DNA from: Kriegella sp965368185
GTDB taxonomy: Bacteria; Bacteroidota; Bacteroidia; Flavobacteriales; Flavobacteriaceae
NCBI GenBank assembly: GCA_965368185.1
Contig: CBDULZ010000054.1
Span: 1-32,442, forward strand
DNA: 32,442 nucleotides
Reading direction: 5' to 3'
Position 1 is the stretch's first letter; each line of letters begins with the position of its first letter. This document shows positions 7,780 to 16,101 of the stretch, piece by piece. The notes beneath the pieces are model-generated. The model saw nothing but the letters and a program-made list of their open reading frames with translations, was not told the DNA's origin and made no database searches. Both the position numbers and the translations under genes were made by a program.

Positions 7780-8745
7780 TTATTTTACAGACAATAACCA
7801 AGCATCCTTTGATTGGGTGCGTTTAATTAGCCGAAGCGACTCCAATGCCTGTTCGGTATCGGTAAAGCTGTCATAGGTAACCATGTGCAGTCCGAAGGGA
7901 TTCGTACCCAAATAAGAAGCATCAAAACCGATTTCTTTTAACTGCTGTATTTTTTTATCGGCATTTGTTTTGTAACGAAAGGCTCCGGCCACAATATAAT
8001 GGGTTTTTTGAGCTTTAGCCTTGGCCTTTGTAGCAACGTCAAGGTTAATTGCGGGCAATTCCATAGGTGACGTATTGAAGAAAGTGGCTTCCTGTATTTG
8101 CTTGGATACTTGCTCTTGCGCTTCCTCCCTGGCCAATTGGTCGTTGTTCTTGTTTTCGTTGTATAGTCGTAGTCCGGTAAACCCCGTGGATACTGCTAAC
8201 AAAATGACGGCGGCATACTTCAGATACGACCTGGAGTTCTTCTGTTCCCGGTTTTCCGGAGTAATGATAAAAGGGATCTTTTCTTCGAGTTCGACAACTT
8301 CCTTCTTCAAAACTTCCCTTGTTACAGGAGTTGAGGTGAAAGATGACAGCCCGAAAGAAGCTGTGAGATAATTTATTTTGGTTATGGGTTGAAATTGTGT
8401 TTTCCCTTCTTTATTCAGCCAAAGTTCTCCAATATCGGTTAAGCGTAAGCGTTCTCCATTCTCCAATCGACGTTGCCATTCCTGTGCGGCATCGACGACC
8501 TTTTTCAACATTTCCTCATAAGATACCTTTTCGATACCTGCTATATGCGATACCAATAGGCCATCGTTTGAAGTAAGTTGACTATTAAAGGATACGGTTT
8601 TGGAGGGAGGATAAAAAGTGTTGGTCGTCTGGTGTATTATTGAAGATTTTAATTGAGTCAAGAACGCACCAAACTCAGGTACGACCACACAATTATATCG
8701 ATATAAAAGCTCTACTATATAGTGTTCTAATCCCATAGTATACAA
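7780..8745 (-). CDS. HU-CCDC81-like/SPOR membrane protein
   Basis: 321 residues. Residues about 1-135 (starting LEHYIVELLYRYNCVVVPEF, then GAFLT and later RLRLTDIGELWLNKEGK) match the bacterial CCDC81-like HU domains found in Bacteroidota. A single membrane helix follows (YLKYAAVILLAVSTGFTGL, about 172-193). The C-terminal 75 residues (HYIVAGAFRYKTNADKKIQQ and onward) form a SPOR domain, which in other bacteria binds denuded septal glycan. The layout suggests a cytoplasmic HU-like part, one transmembrane pass and a periplasmic peptidoglycan-binding domain, so a link between the nucleoid or a cytoplasmic partner and the division site is a reasonable inference. The better start may be the ATG at 8736 (MGLEHY). 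Divergent from dprA. Confidence 0.85.
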   Translation of the reverse strand: MYTMGLEHYIVELLYRYNCVVVPEFGAFLTQLKSSIIHQTTNTFYPPSKTVSFNSQLTSNDGLLVSHIAGIEKVSYEEMLKKVVDAAQEWQRRLENGERLRLTDIGELWLNKEGKTQFQPITKINYLTASFGLSSFTSTPVTREVLKKEVVELEEKIPFIITPENREQKNSRSYLKYAAVILLAVSTGFTGLRLYNENKNNDQLAREEAQEQVSKQIQEATFFNTSPMELPAINLDVATKAKAKAQKTHYIVAGAFRYKTNADKKIQQLKEIGFDASYLGTNPFGLHMVTYDSFTDTEQALESLRLIKRTQSKDAWLLSVK

Positions 8746-8827
8746 ATATCACTAAAAAAGATAGTGCCATAAAAGCCATAGTGCAACTTTTTATTAACAT
8801 ATTATTTGTTGTATTTTGTGGATAACT

Positions 8828-9946
8828 ATGACATCTTCACAACTCACTAAAGAAGAACTTATTGCGGTGTTACGATTACAAAATATCCCTAATATTGGGG
8901 ATGTTACCGCAAAGAAATTGATTTCCCATTGTGGAAGCCCCGAAGCTATTTTTGAAAATAGACAAAGGCAATTACTTAAAATCGACGGCATAGGAACCCA
9001 TACACTTAGGGGGCTATATGATACCGAACACTTAGAGGCAGCCGAAGCCGAATATGATTTTGTAAGGGGCAATGATATAGGCTTTTCCTATTTTATGGAT
9101 GATAACCACCCGGCTTATCTTAAGCATTGTATCGATAGCCCGATATTGTTATTTAAAAGAGGAAATATTGAGCTTAAGAAAAGAAAGATAATCAGCGTTG
9201 TCGGCACCCGAAATATTACGAGTTACGGCATGGCTTTCTGTGAAAGATTTATTGAGGAAATTGCACCCTTAGACCCTGTCATTGTAAGCGGCTTTGCATA
9301 CGGGGTCGACATTTGTGCTCAAAGAATGGCGGTTAAACATGGTCTACAGACCGTAGGATGTCTAGCTCATGGTTTGAATCAAATGTACCCTAAGACGCAT
9401 TCGAAATACCAGAGAGAGGTCGAAAAAAATGGAGGTTTTCTAACGGAGTTCTGGAGTACAAGCAAACCAGATCGCGAAAACTTTTTGAAGCGTAATCGTA
9501 TCATTGCCGGTATTAGCGAAGCTACCGTGGTCGTCGAATCCGCGGAAAAAGGAGGTAGTTTGGTAACGGCAGATATTGCCAACAGTTATAATCGTGATGT
9601 GTTTGCTGTACCTGGCCGCGCAGGCGACAAATTCAGTATGGGCTGCAATAACCTTATCAAACAACAGAAGGCACACATGATTACTTCGGCGGCCGATTTA
9701 ATCTATTTACTTGATTGGGAAATCGAAAACCAGGAAGCCAAAACCATTCAAAAACAACTATTCGTTGAATTGGATGAAACCGAAAAATCCATTTACGGCT
9801 ATTTACAGCGTGAAGGCAAGCAATTGTTAGATAGTATTGCCCTAGAATGCCAGTTACCTGTTTTTAAGGTTTCATCGACACTTTTGACCATGGAGATGAA
9901 GGGGGTTATTCGACCTTTGCCCGGTAAATTGTTCGAAGCAATATAA
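8828..9946 (+). CDS. dprA: DNA-processing protein DprA
   Basis: 372 residues from the ATG at 8828; a TTG four codons earlier (8816) is possible. DprA binds incoming single-stranded DNA and loads RecA during natural transformation. A helix-hairpin-helix region (LRLQNIPNIGDVTAKKLIS) opens the protein. The central Rossmann-like DprA/Smf fold shows SVVGTRNITSYG, VSGFAYGVD, the GGFLTEF and FLKRNRIIAGISE segments and the GGSLVTA plus VPGRAGD motifs. The C-terminal ~65 residues look like the winged-helix DML1-type domain. Lone gene; recA lies 9 kb away in this window. Presence of dprA does not prove competence by itself. Confidence 0.95.
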   Translation: MTSSQLTKEELIAVLRLQNIPNIGDVTAKKLISHCGSPEAIFENRQRQLLKIDGIGTHTLRGLYDTEHLEAAEAEYDFVRGNDIGFSYFMDDNHPAYLKHCIDSPILLFKRGNIELKKRKIISVVGTRNITSYGMAFCERFIEEIAPLDPVIVSGFAYGVDICAQRMAVKHGLQTVGCLAHGLNQMYPKTHSKYQREVEKNGGFLTEFWSTSKPDRENFLKRNRIIAGISEATVVVESAEKGGSLVTADIANSYNRDVFAVPGRAGDKFSMGCNNLIKQQKAHMITSAADLIYLLDWEIENQEAKTIQKQLFVELDETEKSIYGYLQREGKQLLDSIALECQLPVFKVSSTLLTMEMKGVIRPLPGKLFEAI

Positions 9947-10069
9947 AGGGAAGTCTTTCCTTAAAGCACACACTAATCCATCGTTCTATTGTCTAGTTAA
10001 TGGTTAAAACCTTGCCGCCGACAATTCGTGACATTGTAGCTACTTTAGTTTCTATAAATTTTTTCGATG

Positions 10070-10165
10070 TCCCCTCTCCAGTCTTGCCAAAGGGGAGAAG
10101 TTTCCCTCCTTGGGAGGGATTAAGGGAGGACTTGATAGCCCCTATAGCTATCGGGGGGCGACAAA
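10070..10165. repeat. GC-rich intergenic repeat block with nested palindromes
   Basis: This block is markedly richer in G and C than its surroundings. It holds TCCCCT...AGGGGA (about 10070-10096), CCCTCC-TT-GGGAGG (within 10104-10117), another AGGGAGGA, and GATAGC...GCTATC overlapping CCCC...GGGGGG (about 10134-10158). Short runs of CCCTC/GGGAGG in both orientations are typical of dispersed intergenic repeat families in flavobacterial chromosomes. No long open frame of protein-like composition passes through it. Confidence 0.5.
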
Positions 10166-10180
10166 GAATTTCATCCTTTC

Positions 10181-10223
10181 TTTAAAACTATGGATTGAAA
10201 ATCCATAGTGGTTTAGTTTTAAA
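10181..10223. repeat. Two overlapping, mutually exclusive hairpins
   Basis: ACTATGGATT (10187-10196) pairs perfectly with AATCCATAGT (10200-10209) across a 3-base loop. An alternative outer stem, TTTAAAACTA (10181-10190) with TAGTTTTAAA (10214-10223), shares the ACTA bases, so both cannot form fully at once. There is no T tract after the inner stem, so it is not an ordinary terminator. It could be a repeat-family end or an attenuator-like switch. Confidence 0.4.
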
Positions 10224-10259
10224 ACAGTTCTCCCAATCTTGCAGAACGGAACATAAGTA

Positions 10260-10448
10260 ATGGATCGAATTACAACCGATCAGTATGTAAATTCCAAAGA
10301 GGAGTTAAAAATGGTCTATTTTAAGTCCGTTGGTCCTCAAACGGGGTATAGCACCCGAAAACTGGAACTATCGTTTTTAAAACTTGAAAGTCAAGAGCAA
10401 CCGGTTGGTCTGTTTTTGAAAAAGGGTATCTTTGCCAAAATTTTTTAA
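10260..10448 (+). CDS. Doubtful small ORF before the FKBP gene
   Basis: A 62-codon frame starting MDRITTDQYVNSKEEL and ending GIFAKIF. It has no recognisable domain, no clear ribosome-binding site and is overlapped at its 3' end by the probable promoter of the next gene. The composition (Lys, Glu, Leu) is protein-like, so it might be a small gene or the tail of a lost one, but it could equally be chance. Recorded because the stretch 9947-10481 otherwise holds only repeats and a promoter. Confidence 0.22.
   Translation: MDRITTDQYVNSKEELKMVYFKSVGPQTGYSTRKLELSFLKLESQEQPVGLFLKKGIFAKIF
10404..10434 (+). promoter_or_regulatory. Promoter of the FKBP isomerase gene
   Basis: GTTG (10404-10407, three of four matches to TTTG), 19 bases, then TATCTTTG (10427-10434, full match to TAnnTTTG). 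The predicted start near 10441 leaves about 40 bases of leader before the ATG at 10482. Spacing and -7 box fit the Bacteroidota consensus. Confidence 0.6.
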
Positions 10449-10481
10449 AACTCATTCATCTTTCAATAATCTATAACACCA

Positions 10482-11243
10482 ATGAACAAGAGCTTTATAG
10501 TAATCGTTACATTTTTAATAGCCGCCGTCGGGTATGCTCAAAAAAAGAAGGATTTAATAGATGAAGTCGCGAAATTAAAGTCTGAAACTGCAGAAATGCA
10601 AACACAATTAAATGCTTTAAAAAAATCGAAAGAGGTCGACCTTGAAAACGACTTTCATAATTTCAGTTATGCTTTTGGGGTTGTAATGACCAATAATCTG
10701 AAAGCAGTCGGTTTTGATTCTTTACCGTATAATGTAATCGCGGTGGCCATAGAAGATGTAATGAAAGGAGAAGAGAAGATTACGGTAGAAGAGGCCATGG
10801 GCATTGTACAGAAAAGGTTCCAGGAAATGCAGGAAGCGGAAGCAGAGGAAAAGAGTGCGGAAGGAGAACTGTTTTTAGCTGAAAATGCCAAGAAGCCCGG
10901 TGTGATTACCACTGAAAGCGGACTGCAATATGAAATTCTTAAGGTAGGCAAGGGTGCCATTCCAAAAAGCAGTGATCAGGTGAGCGTGCATTATTCAGGA
11001 ATGTTATTGGACGGAAAGGTATTTGACAGTTCTATAGAACGCGATGAACCAGCTACTTTTAGTGTAACGGGCGTAATCCAAGGATGGCAAGAAGCCTTGC
11101 AACTAATGCCAGTAGGTTCTAAATGGAAAGTGTACGTACCTCAAAATCTGGGGTATGGCAAACGAGGAGCGGGTAACGGAATGATTCCGCCTTATGCCGC
11201 TTTGATTTTTGAAATGGAACTACTTTCAATAGAAGGCCAATAA
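10482..11243 (+). CDS. Secreted FKBP-type peptidyl-prolyl isomerase (FkpA-like)
   Basis: 253 residues. Signal peptide to about residue 19 (FIVIVTFLIAAVGYAQ), a short coiled coil (KKDLIDEVAKLKSETAEMQ), an FKBP N-terminal helical dimerisation region (about 55-135) and an FKBP catalytic domain (about 145-250). Active-site landmarks are visible: VHYSG (Tyr), VFDSS (Phe-Asp), GVIQGW (Val-Ile...Trp) and IPPYAALIFEMELL at the end. It should catalyse cis-trans isomerisation of prolyl bonds in exported proteins in the periplasm. Monocistronic by context, with its own promoter and a hairpin just after the stop. Closest named type is FkpA/Mip. Confidence 0.93.
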   Translation: MNKSFIVIVTFLIAAVGYAQKKKDLIDEVAKLKSETAEMQTQLNALKKSKEVDLENDFHNFSYAFGVVMTNNLKAVGFDSLPYNVIAVAIEDVMKGEEKITVEEAMGIVQKRFQEMQEAEAEEKSAEGELFLAENAKKPGVITTESGLQYEILKVGKGAIPKSSDQVSVHYSGMLLDGKVFDSSIERDEPATFSVTGVIQGWQEALQLMPVGSKWKVYVPQNLGYGKRGAGNGMIPPYAALIFEMELLSIEGQ

Positions 11244-11251
11244 AAAGCTAT

Positions 11252-11282
11252 TTCAGATTTTGGTGTTTTCTGAACCAAAATC
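11252..11282. repeat. Overlapping inverted repeats just after the FKBP gene
   Basis: GATTTTGGT (11256-11264) is the exact complement of ACCAAAATC (11274-11282) across a 9-base loop. TTCAGA (11252-11257) can instead pair with TCTGAA (11269-11274). It lies 13 bases after the FKBP stop codon and may help end the transcript, but no T tract follows, so I do not call it an intrinsic terminator. Confidence 0.4.
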
Positions 11283-11577
11283 GATATCTAGGCCATCTCT
11301 TGAGCCCCTTCTGAATGTTAAAATGGAGGTCGTGCAGAAGGAAATGGTCAAAGTTAGTTCAAATTTTTACCGACCAGGCAGTCTGTTTTTTATAATGTAT
11401 GGTGCCCAACGATTTGTTTTATGCATTTGGTCGATAAAGGGTGCCGAAAAGCCTCGGCAATTGCGCTTGATATCATTAAACGCAATAGCATAACCGACTT
11501 CTTGGTTGGTTCTTTAACTTAGGGGTTGCGAAACCAAAAATGGCTTTGAGACGTTGTAAATCATTCTTATTCGGACT
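11283..11577. other. Spacer without a supported gene
   Basis: About 300 bases between the FKBP gene and the convergent M28 peptidase gene. A plus-strand frame from 11260 to 11493 (77 codons) is open but has no recognisable domain, no start signal and overlaps the hairpin above, so I regard it as chance or a remnant. Nothing else is visible. Confidence 0.4.
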
Positions 11578-12534
11578 TCAGTCTTGGGGTATAAAATACA
11601 TTTCGTAGGGCGTCGTTGCAATTTTTAAGATGGTACTGTAAATATATTCGCAGACCAGCCGCTCACCTTCGAGATTGATTAAATCTAATGTGTCTTCAGG
11701 TGTGTGATACTGAGGATGGCCCCCGGTATGTATTCCCAAAACTGAAATTCCCTTTTTGTAAAAAGATACATGGTCGGAGCCTCCAACCGAACCAGCGTGA
11801 ACAACCGGATTCAATGCTGCTTTCTCCCCTAAATTCCTCATGAGTTCAACACCATTTGGAAAGGTACCCGCTCCGCCCATATAAACTTGTTTGGCGTCGT
11901 TCAGCCTTCCGACCATGTCCATGTTGATCATTAGTTTTATTTGGGAAAGTGGAACTGGAGGGTGCTCAACAAAATTCTTACTTCCTAAAAGGCCTTGCTC
12001 TTCCGCTCCAAAGGCAACTAACAGAACGCTGCGCTTTAGAAGGTTCTTTTGGCCCGCTAGCTTTTCTGTTATTTCGAGTAGGGCCGCCGTGCCGCTGGCG
12101 TTGTCATCGGCCCCATAATGAATGGTGTTTTTCTTTTCTGATTTTGAAGATGGGCCTCCGAGTCCTAAATGATCATAATGTGCGCCCAAGACCACATATT
12201 CGTTTTTTAACTCGGGATCGTTGCCCGGTATTAGGGCGATTACGTTCCAAGTTTTGGCGATTGGTTTATCAACAACCTTTTTTTCAGTACGCAGCTGAGC
12301 TTTAAATGGGTGTAGGTATGACTTTTTTAACGGAAGCGCCCCAGCTTCTTTAAAAGCTTTTTGAATATACCGAACGATTTTTTTGTTCTTTGCTCCTCCC
12401 GGGTACCTTCCGGCATTTGCTTCGGAGGTTAAAAAGGCAATATGTTCCTTAAGTTCGTTTTTTGTGATTTCCGTTTGTGAAAAAACAGCTCCTCCACACA
12501 AGAAAAATAAAGTACAATATAAAAAGCGCGTCAT
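11578..12534 (-). CDS. Secreted M28 family metallopeptidase
   Basis: 318 residues from the ATG at 12534. A TTG six codons earlier overlaps the trpS stop but would spoil the signal peptide. The N-terminus MTRFLYCTLFFLCGGAVFSQ is a cleavable signal. The M28 aminopeptidase di-zinc site is complete: His in GAHYDHLG, the bridging Asp in GADDNASG, the Glu pair in FGAEEQGLLGS, Asp in NMDMVG and His in PQYHTPEDT. Such enzymes release N-terminal amino acids from peptides, in the periplasm or outside. The gene directly follows trpS with a 14-base gap, so the two are probably co-transcribed. Substrate specificity is not readable. Confidence 0.92.
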   Translation of the reverse strand: MTRFLYCTLFFLCGGAVFSQTEITKNELKEHIAFLTSEANAGRYPGGAKNKKIVRYIQKAFKEAGALPLKKSYLHPFKAQLRTEKKVVDKPIAKTWNVIALIPGNDPELKNEYVVLGAHYDHLGLGGPSSKSEKKNTIHYGADDNASGTAALLEITEKLAGQKNLLKRSVLLVAFGAEEQGLLGSKNFVEHPPVPLSQIKLMINMDMVGRLNDAKQVYMGGAGTFPNGVELMRNLGEKAALNPVVHAGSVGGSDHVSFYKKGISVLGIHTGGHPQYHTPEDTLDLINLEGERLVCEYIYSTILKIATTPYEMYFIPQD

Positions 12535-12548
12535 AAAATTCGATTGAA

Positions 12549-13517
12549 TCAATACCCCAATTTCTTTCGAACACGCTGTAAAACACTATTGGCCACATTT
12601 TGGGCTTTTTCTGCACCTAAAGCCAAAGCATTGTCTATTTCATCAACATGATTCATGTAATAGTCGAATTTTTCACGTGCTTCACCAAATTGTTCGACAA
12701 TAAGTTCGTAGAGTGCCTGTTTGGCATGGCCATAGCCATAGTTGCCATTTTGATAATTAGAACGCATTTCTGCTATCTGTTCCTCTGAAGCTAAAATCTT
12801 GTAAAGTGCGAACACGTTGTCGGTATCAGGGTCTTTAGGGTCTTCCATGGGCGTGCTATCGGTTTGAATGCCCATAATCTGTTTGCGTAATTTTTTATCG
12901 GTTTGAAATAAACTTATAAGGTTACCCCTACTCTTACTCATCTTTTCGCCATCGGTACCTGGCACGTACATTGTTTCTTCTTGGACTTTGGCTTCCGGCA
13001 AAACGAATGTTTCACCCATTTGAGCATGAAAACGCGAGGCGACGTCTCGGGTTATTTCCAAATGTTGTAATTGGTCTTTTCCTACCGGAACGATGTTGGC
13101 ATCATAAATCAAAATATCGGCAGCCATCAACATGGGGTAATTGAAAAGTCCTGCATTTACATCTTCCAACCGACCAGCCTTATCTTTGAACGAGTGGGCA
13201 AGTGTCAACCGTTGGTAGGGAAAAAAACAACTAAGATACCAAGCAAGTTCGGTCGTCTGGGGTACGTCGCTTTGGCGATAAAAAACGGTTTTTTCAATGT
13301 CAAGACCGAAGGCAAGCCAAGTAGCCGCAATGGCGTGGGTATTGTTGCGTAATGTTGTTCCATCTTTTATCTGTGTCAATGAATGCATATCCGCGATAAA
13401 AAGAAAAGATTCATTTTTAGGATCTTGTGCCATTTCAATTGCAGGCTTTATCGCCCCTAAAATGTTTCCCAAATGTGGTGTGCCTGTACTTTGTATGCCT
13501 GTTAATATTCGTGCCAT
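12549..13517 (-). CDS. trpS: Tryptophanyl-tRNA synthetase
   Basis: 322 residues from the ATG at 13517 (MARILTGIQSTGTPHLGN), the family's normal N-terminus; a longer frame upstream adds only eight unlikely residues. A class I synthetase charging tRNA-Trp. The HIGH-type motif is TPHLGN (residues 13-18), and the KMSKS loop is seen as GEKMSKSRGN near residue 195. The central segment with LMAADILIYDANIVPVGKDQ carries tryptophan-pocket residues of the bacterial enzyme. Divergent from the acyltransferase gene and followed closely by the M28 peptidase. Confidence 0.97.
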   Translation of the reverse strand: MARILTGIQSTGTPHLGNILGAIKPAIEMAQDPKNESFLFIADMHSLTQIKDGTTLRNNTHAIAATWLAFGLDIEKTVFYRQSDVPQTTELAWYLSCFFPYQRLTLAHSFKDKAGRLEDVNAGLFNYPMLMAADILIYDANIVPVGKDQLQHLEITRDVASRFHAQMGETFVLPEAKVQEETMYVPGTDGEKMSKSRGNLISLFQTDKKLRKQIMGIQTDSTPMEDPKDPDTDNVFALYKILASEEQIAEMRSNYQNGNYGYGHAKQALYELIVEQFGEAREKFDYYMNHVDEIDNALALGAEKAQNVANSVLQRVRKKLGY

Positions 13518-13538
13518 TGGTTCTTTTTCTCTGAGGCG

Positions 13539-13546
13539 CAAAGGTA
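13539..13546 (-). promoter_or_regulatory. -7 element of the trpS promoter
   Basis: Minus-strand TACCTTTG (13546 to 13539) matches TAnnTTTG and lies about 22 bases before the trpS ATG, predicting a leader of roughly 15 bases. I found no good -33 TTTG at the expected distance, so confidence is limited. Confidence 0.4.
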
Positions 13547-13581
13547 AAAGAAATCACAATTATATTGCTACTTTTGAGCTT

Positions 13582-14325
13582 ATGCTTTCCATCCTAAAAA
13601 AAATCGGCCAAACGATTTATCGCATTTGGTTTTATATACTTGTTGCGTTGCCCATTATCGTGTTTTTTCCGTTTTTGCTGATGACGACAATATCGGAAAA
13701 AACGTATCCACAGTTTTTTTGGATGGCACGAAACCTGTGGGCTTCCCCAATTCTGTATGGTATGGCATGCCCCCCAAAAATTGTCTATGAGCAGAAAATT
13801 GTGAAAGGGAAAAGCTATATGTTGATTGCCAATCACACCAGTATGTTAGACATTATGCTTATGCTGAAAGTGAGCAAAAACCCTTTTGTGTTTATCGGAA
13901 AGAAGGAATTGGTAAAAATTCCATTGTTTGGCTTTTTTTTCAAACGGGTCTGTATTATGGTCGACCGCGAAGATACCAAGAGTAGAACAGGTGTATATCG
14001 TAGGGCGCAGCGACGGTTGGATCAAGGGCTTAGCATTTGTATTTTTCCGGAGGGAGGTGTGCCCGATGACGAAACAGTTGTGTTAGACGATTTTAAGGAT
14101 GGTGCTTTTAAAATGGCCATTGGGCATAAAATTCCAGTAGTGCCCATTACATTTTATGACAATAAAAAGCGTTTGTCATTTACTTTTTTTAGTGGGGGAC
14201 CAGGAGGCATTCGGGCCAAGGTACATAGGTTCTTCGAAACCGGAATGCTGGACCGGGAAGATCAAGTGATGCTACGGAATCAAGTACGGGAAGTTATTTT
14301 GATGGAATTGAAAAATAATTGCTAG
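13582..14325 (+). CDS. plsC: 1-acyl-sn-glycerol-3-phosphate acyltransferase
   Basis: 247 residues from the ATG at 13582 (MLSILKKIGQTIYRIWFYIL). The open frame extends further upstream but those codons are antisense to trpS. One or two membrane helices near the N-terminus precede the catalytic domain. Acyltransferase motifs: NHTSMLD with His85 and Asp90 (HX4D), the VDRED segment, FPEGG and a PVVPIT end block. It transfers an acyl chain to lysophosphatidic acid to make phosphatidic acid at the inner membrane. The glycerolipid substrate is inferred from family; the related ornithine-lipid acyltransferases share these motifs. Confidence 0.88.
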   Translation: MLSILKKIGQTIYRIWFYILVALPIIVFFPFLLMTTISEKTYPQFFWMARNLWASPILYGMACPPKIVYEQKIVKGKSYMLIANHTSMLDIMLMLKVSKNPFVFIGKKELVKIPLFGFFFKRVCIMVDREDTKSRTGVYRRAQRRLDQGLSICIFPEGGVPDDETVVLDDFKDGAFKMAIGHKIPVVPITFYDNKKRLSFTFFSGGPGGIRAKVHRFFETGMLDREDQVMLRNQVREVILMELKNNC

Positions 14326-14347
14326 ACTTTAAGCCATATAGGCCAAT

Positions 14348-15886
14348 TTATTTGATTTGGGGCTCCAGATTGTGATATTCAGTCGTAAGTTGACTTAGCT
14401 TATCCGGAAATGTAGTTGCAAGATTGTTCAGTTCCGTGGGGTCGTCTTTTAGATTATACAATTCCCAAGCACCGCCGTTGAGGCGTACGATTTTAAAATC
14501 TCCTTTTCGGAACATTCTGAACTTGTCGAGGCCTGAAATAAAATACTCGGGCTGTTCTCGTTGTTCCCCATTGAATATAGGAAGCAATGAGCTACCATGA
14601 AGTGGTAGACTTGTGTATCCATGAATAGACTCAGGATAGTGTGTTTGCAGAATGTCTAAAAAGGTGGGGGCAATATCGACCACATGCCCTGGTTGCGACG
14701 TTATTACGCCCGGTTTGATTTTACCAGGCCAATAAGCGATAAATGGGGTATGGCTACCCCCCTCATGACCAGCCTGCTTGTATTGTCTAAAAGGTGTATT
14801 CGAAAGATTGGCCCAAGTGGATCTTAGACTCCAATATGAATTGGCTGGTCCGGGTTGTACATCTTTGATTTTGTTGGTATAAAAGGGACAGGCTCCATTG
14901 TCTACCAAAAATAGTATTAAGGTATTTTCGAGCTTTCCGCCTTGCCGGAGTTTCTCCAAAACCCTACCGATGTTTTGATCCATGCGGTCTATGATACCGG
15001 CATAAACGGCCATTTCAAGATCTAGTGAATCTTGCTGTTCTTCGGTAAGACTATCCCAAGGATAGTAATCCGTATAGCTTGCCACAAAGGGACCCCGTGA
15101 CTTGTTTAAATTACCTTCTGCCGGACTCAGTTTTGTGTTTTTTGGAAGTATCCCCAGCTGTCGCATACGGTCAAAACGTTCGTGACGTAGTTTGTCCCAT
15201 CCTTTGCGGAAGGTGCCTCGATATTTGGCAATATCTTCTGGTCGTGCCTGCAACGGATAATGTGCGGCATGATAAGGCAAATACAAAAAGAAGGGATTTT
15301 CATTTTGAAAAGTATCATCCAACCATTTAAGGGCATAATCCGTTATAAAATCCGTCTTGTACATGGGCGATTGCGTATGCTCGATTTCATTTGCAGCGAG
15401 TTCACGGCCATCAAGATAAAAGGGTCTTTCGAATGCCCCTGAAGGAGGGAGAAAATATTCGGTGGTGGCCCAAAATTGAAAGGACTTGTCAAAAACATTT
15501 TCAGCCTTACAATATTCTGGCACCCAAGAATCAAAATGCTCTTTTCCACTCATTATATTTGTATAGCCTGCCTGCTTCGTAAGGTGTGCTACGTGTACGG
15601 CCCCGTTGCCACCGGTATAGAGACCGGTAAGCATTGAAGAACGGGTAGGGTTACATTTGGCCATATTATAAAATGTGGAAAAACGCATCCCGCCCTGGGC
15701 AAGAAAATCAATATTCGGAGTTTCAATTTCTCCTCCATAACATCCTATGTCGGAGAAGCCGATGTCGTCGGCCATGATTAATATTATGTTGGGTGTTTGT
15801 TTTACTTTTGGAGCTTGTGAATGACCGGGAAATATGAATACTAGGAAAATTAAAAGATAGAACCAAAGGAAAAAGTTGAATCTCAT
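14348..15886 (-). CDS. Secreted arylsulfatase (S1 family)
   Basis: 512 residues. A signal peptide (to about residue 24, PGHSQ) precedes an alkaline-phosphatase-like sulfatase fold. The N-terminal metal site is MADDIGFSD. The activation motif CNPTRSS (CxPxR) is where the Cys is converted to formylglycine. Downstream, the VDNGA region and AGHEGGSHTPFI fit the second half of the metal and sulfate pocket. The C-terminal subdomain ends with the ELYNLKDDPTELNNLA block usual in S1 sulfatases. It removes sulfate from a sulfated ester, probably a polysaccharide, in the periplasm. Unlike most flavobacterial sulfatases it has no SusC/SusD pair, glycoside hydrolase or second sulfatase beside it, so the substrate cannot be inferred. 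The Cys-type site needs a formylglycine-generating enzyme, not in this window. Confidence 0.93.
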   Translation of the reverse strand: MRFNFFLWFYLLIFLVFIFPGHSQAPKVKQTPNIILIMADDIGFSDIGCYGGEIETPNIDFLAQGGMRFSTFYNMAKCNPTRSSMLTGLYTGGNGAVHVAHLTKQAGYTNIMSGKEHFDSWVPEYCKAENVFDKSFQFWATTEYFLPPSGAFERPFYLDGRELAANEIEHTQSPMYKTDFITDYALKWLDDTFQNENPFFLYLPYHAAHYPLQARPEDIAKYRGTFRKGWDKLRHERFDRMRQLGILPKNTKLSPAEGNLNKSRGPFVASYTDYYPWDSLTEEQQDSLDLEMAVYAGIIDRMDQNIGRVLEKLRQGGKLENTLILFLVDNGACPFYTNKIKDVQPGPANSYWSLRSTWANLSNTPFRQYKQAGHEGGSHTPFIAYWPGKIKPGVITSQPGHVVDIAPTFLDILQTHYPESIHGYTSLPLHGSSLLPIFNGEQREQPEYFISGLDKFRMFRKGDFKIVRLNGGAWELYNLKDDPTELNNLATTFPDKLSQLTTEYHNLEPQIK

Positions 15887-16101
15887 TTTTTGGAAGATTA
15901 CGAAATTTCACGCTTTGGAAAGATACAAAAAAATGAAAGAGGATAAATGTTGAACTTTATCCGCATCCTTGGAAATGAACTAAATAGAGAGAGAAAAACG
16001 CAAAATTAAATACAGAATGGTTTTATGTATTTTGAAACTTGTGAAATGGTTATAAGCTTTGCCAAGCTAGGAGATTCATTTCATGGCTCGATTAGCCCCA
16101 A

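Noticed and set aside
10000..10185. 61-codon plus-strand frame through the palindromic block
   Set aside because: It is formed by the GC-rich repeats themselves (Pro/Gly/Arg-rich translation) and has no start signal.
11260..11493. 77-codon plus-strand frame after the FKBP gene
   Set aside because: It overlaps the post-FKBP hairpins, has no recognisable domain or start signal, and its composition is not clearly protein-like.
13297..13581. N-terminal extension of the acyltransferase frame
   Set aside because: These codons are antisense to trpS and do not resemble an acyltransferase; the ATG at 13582 gives the family's normal start.
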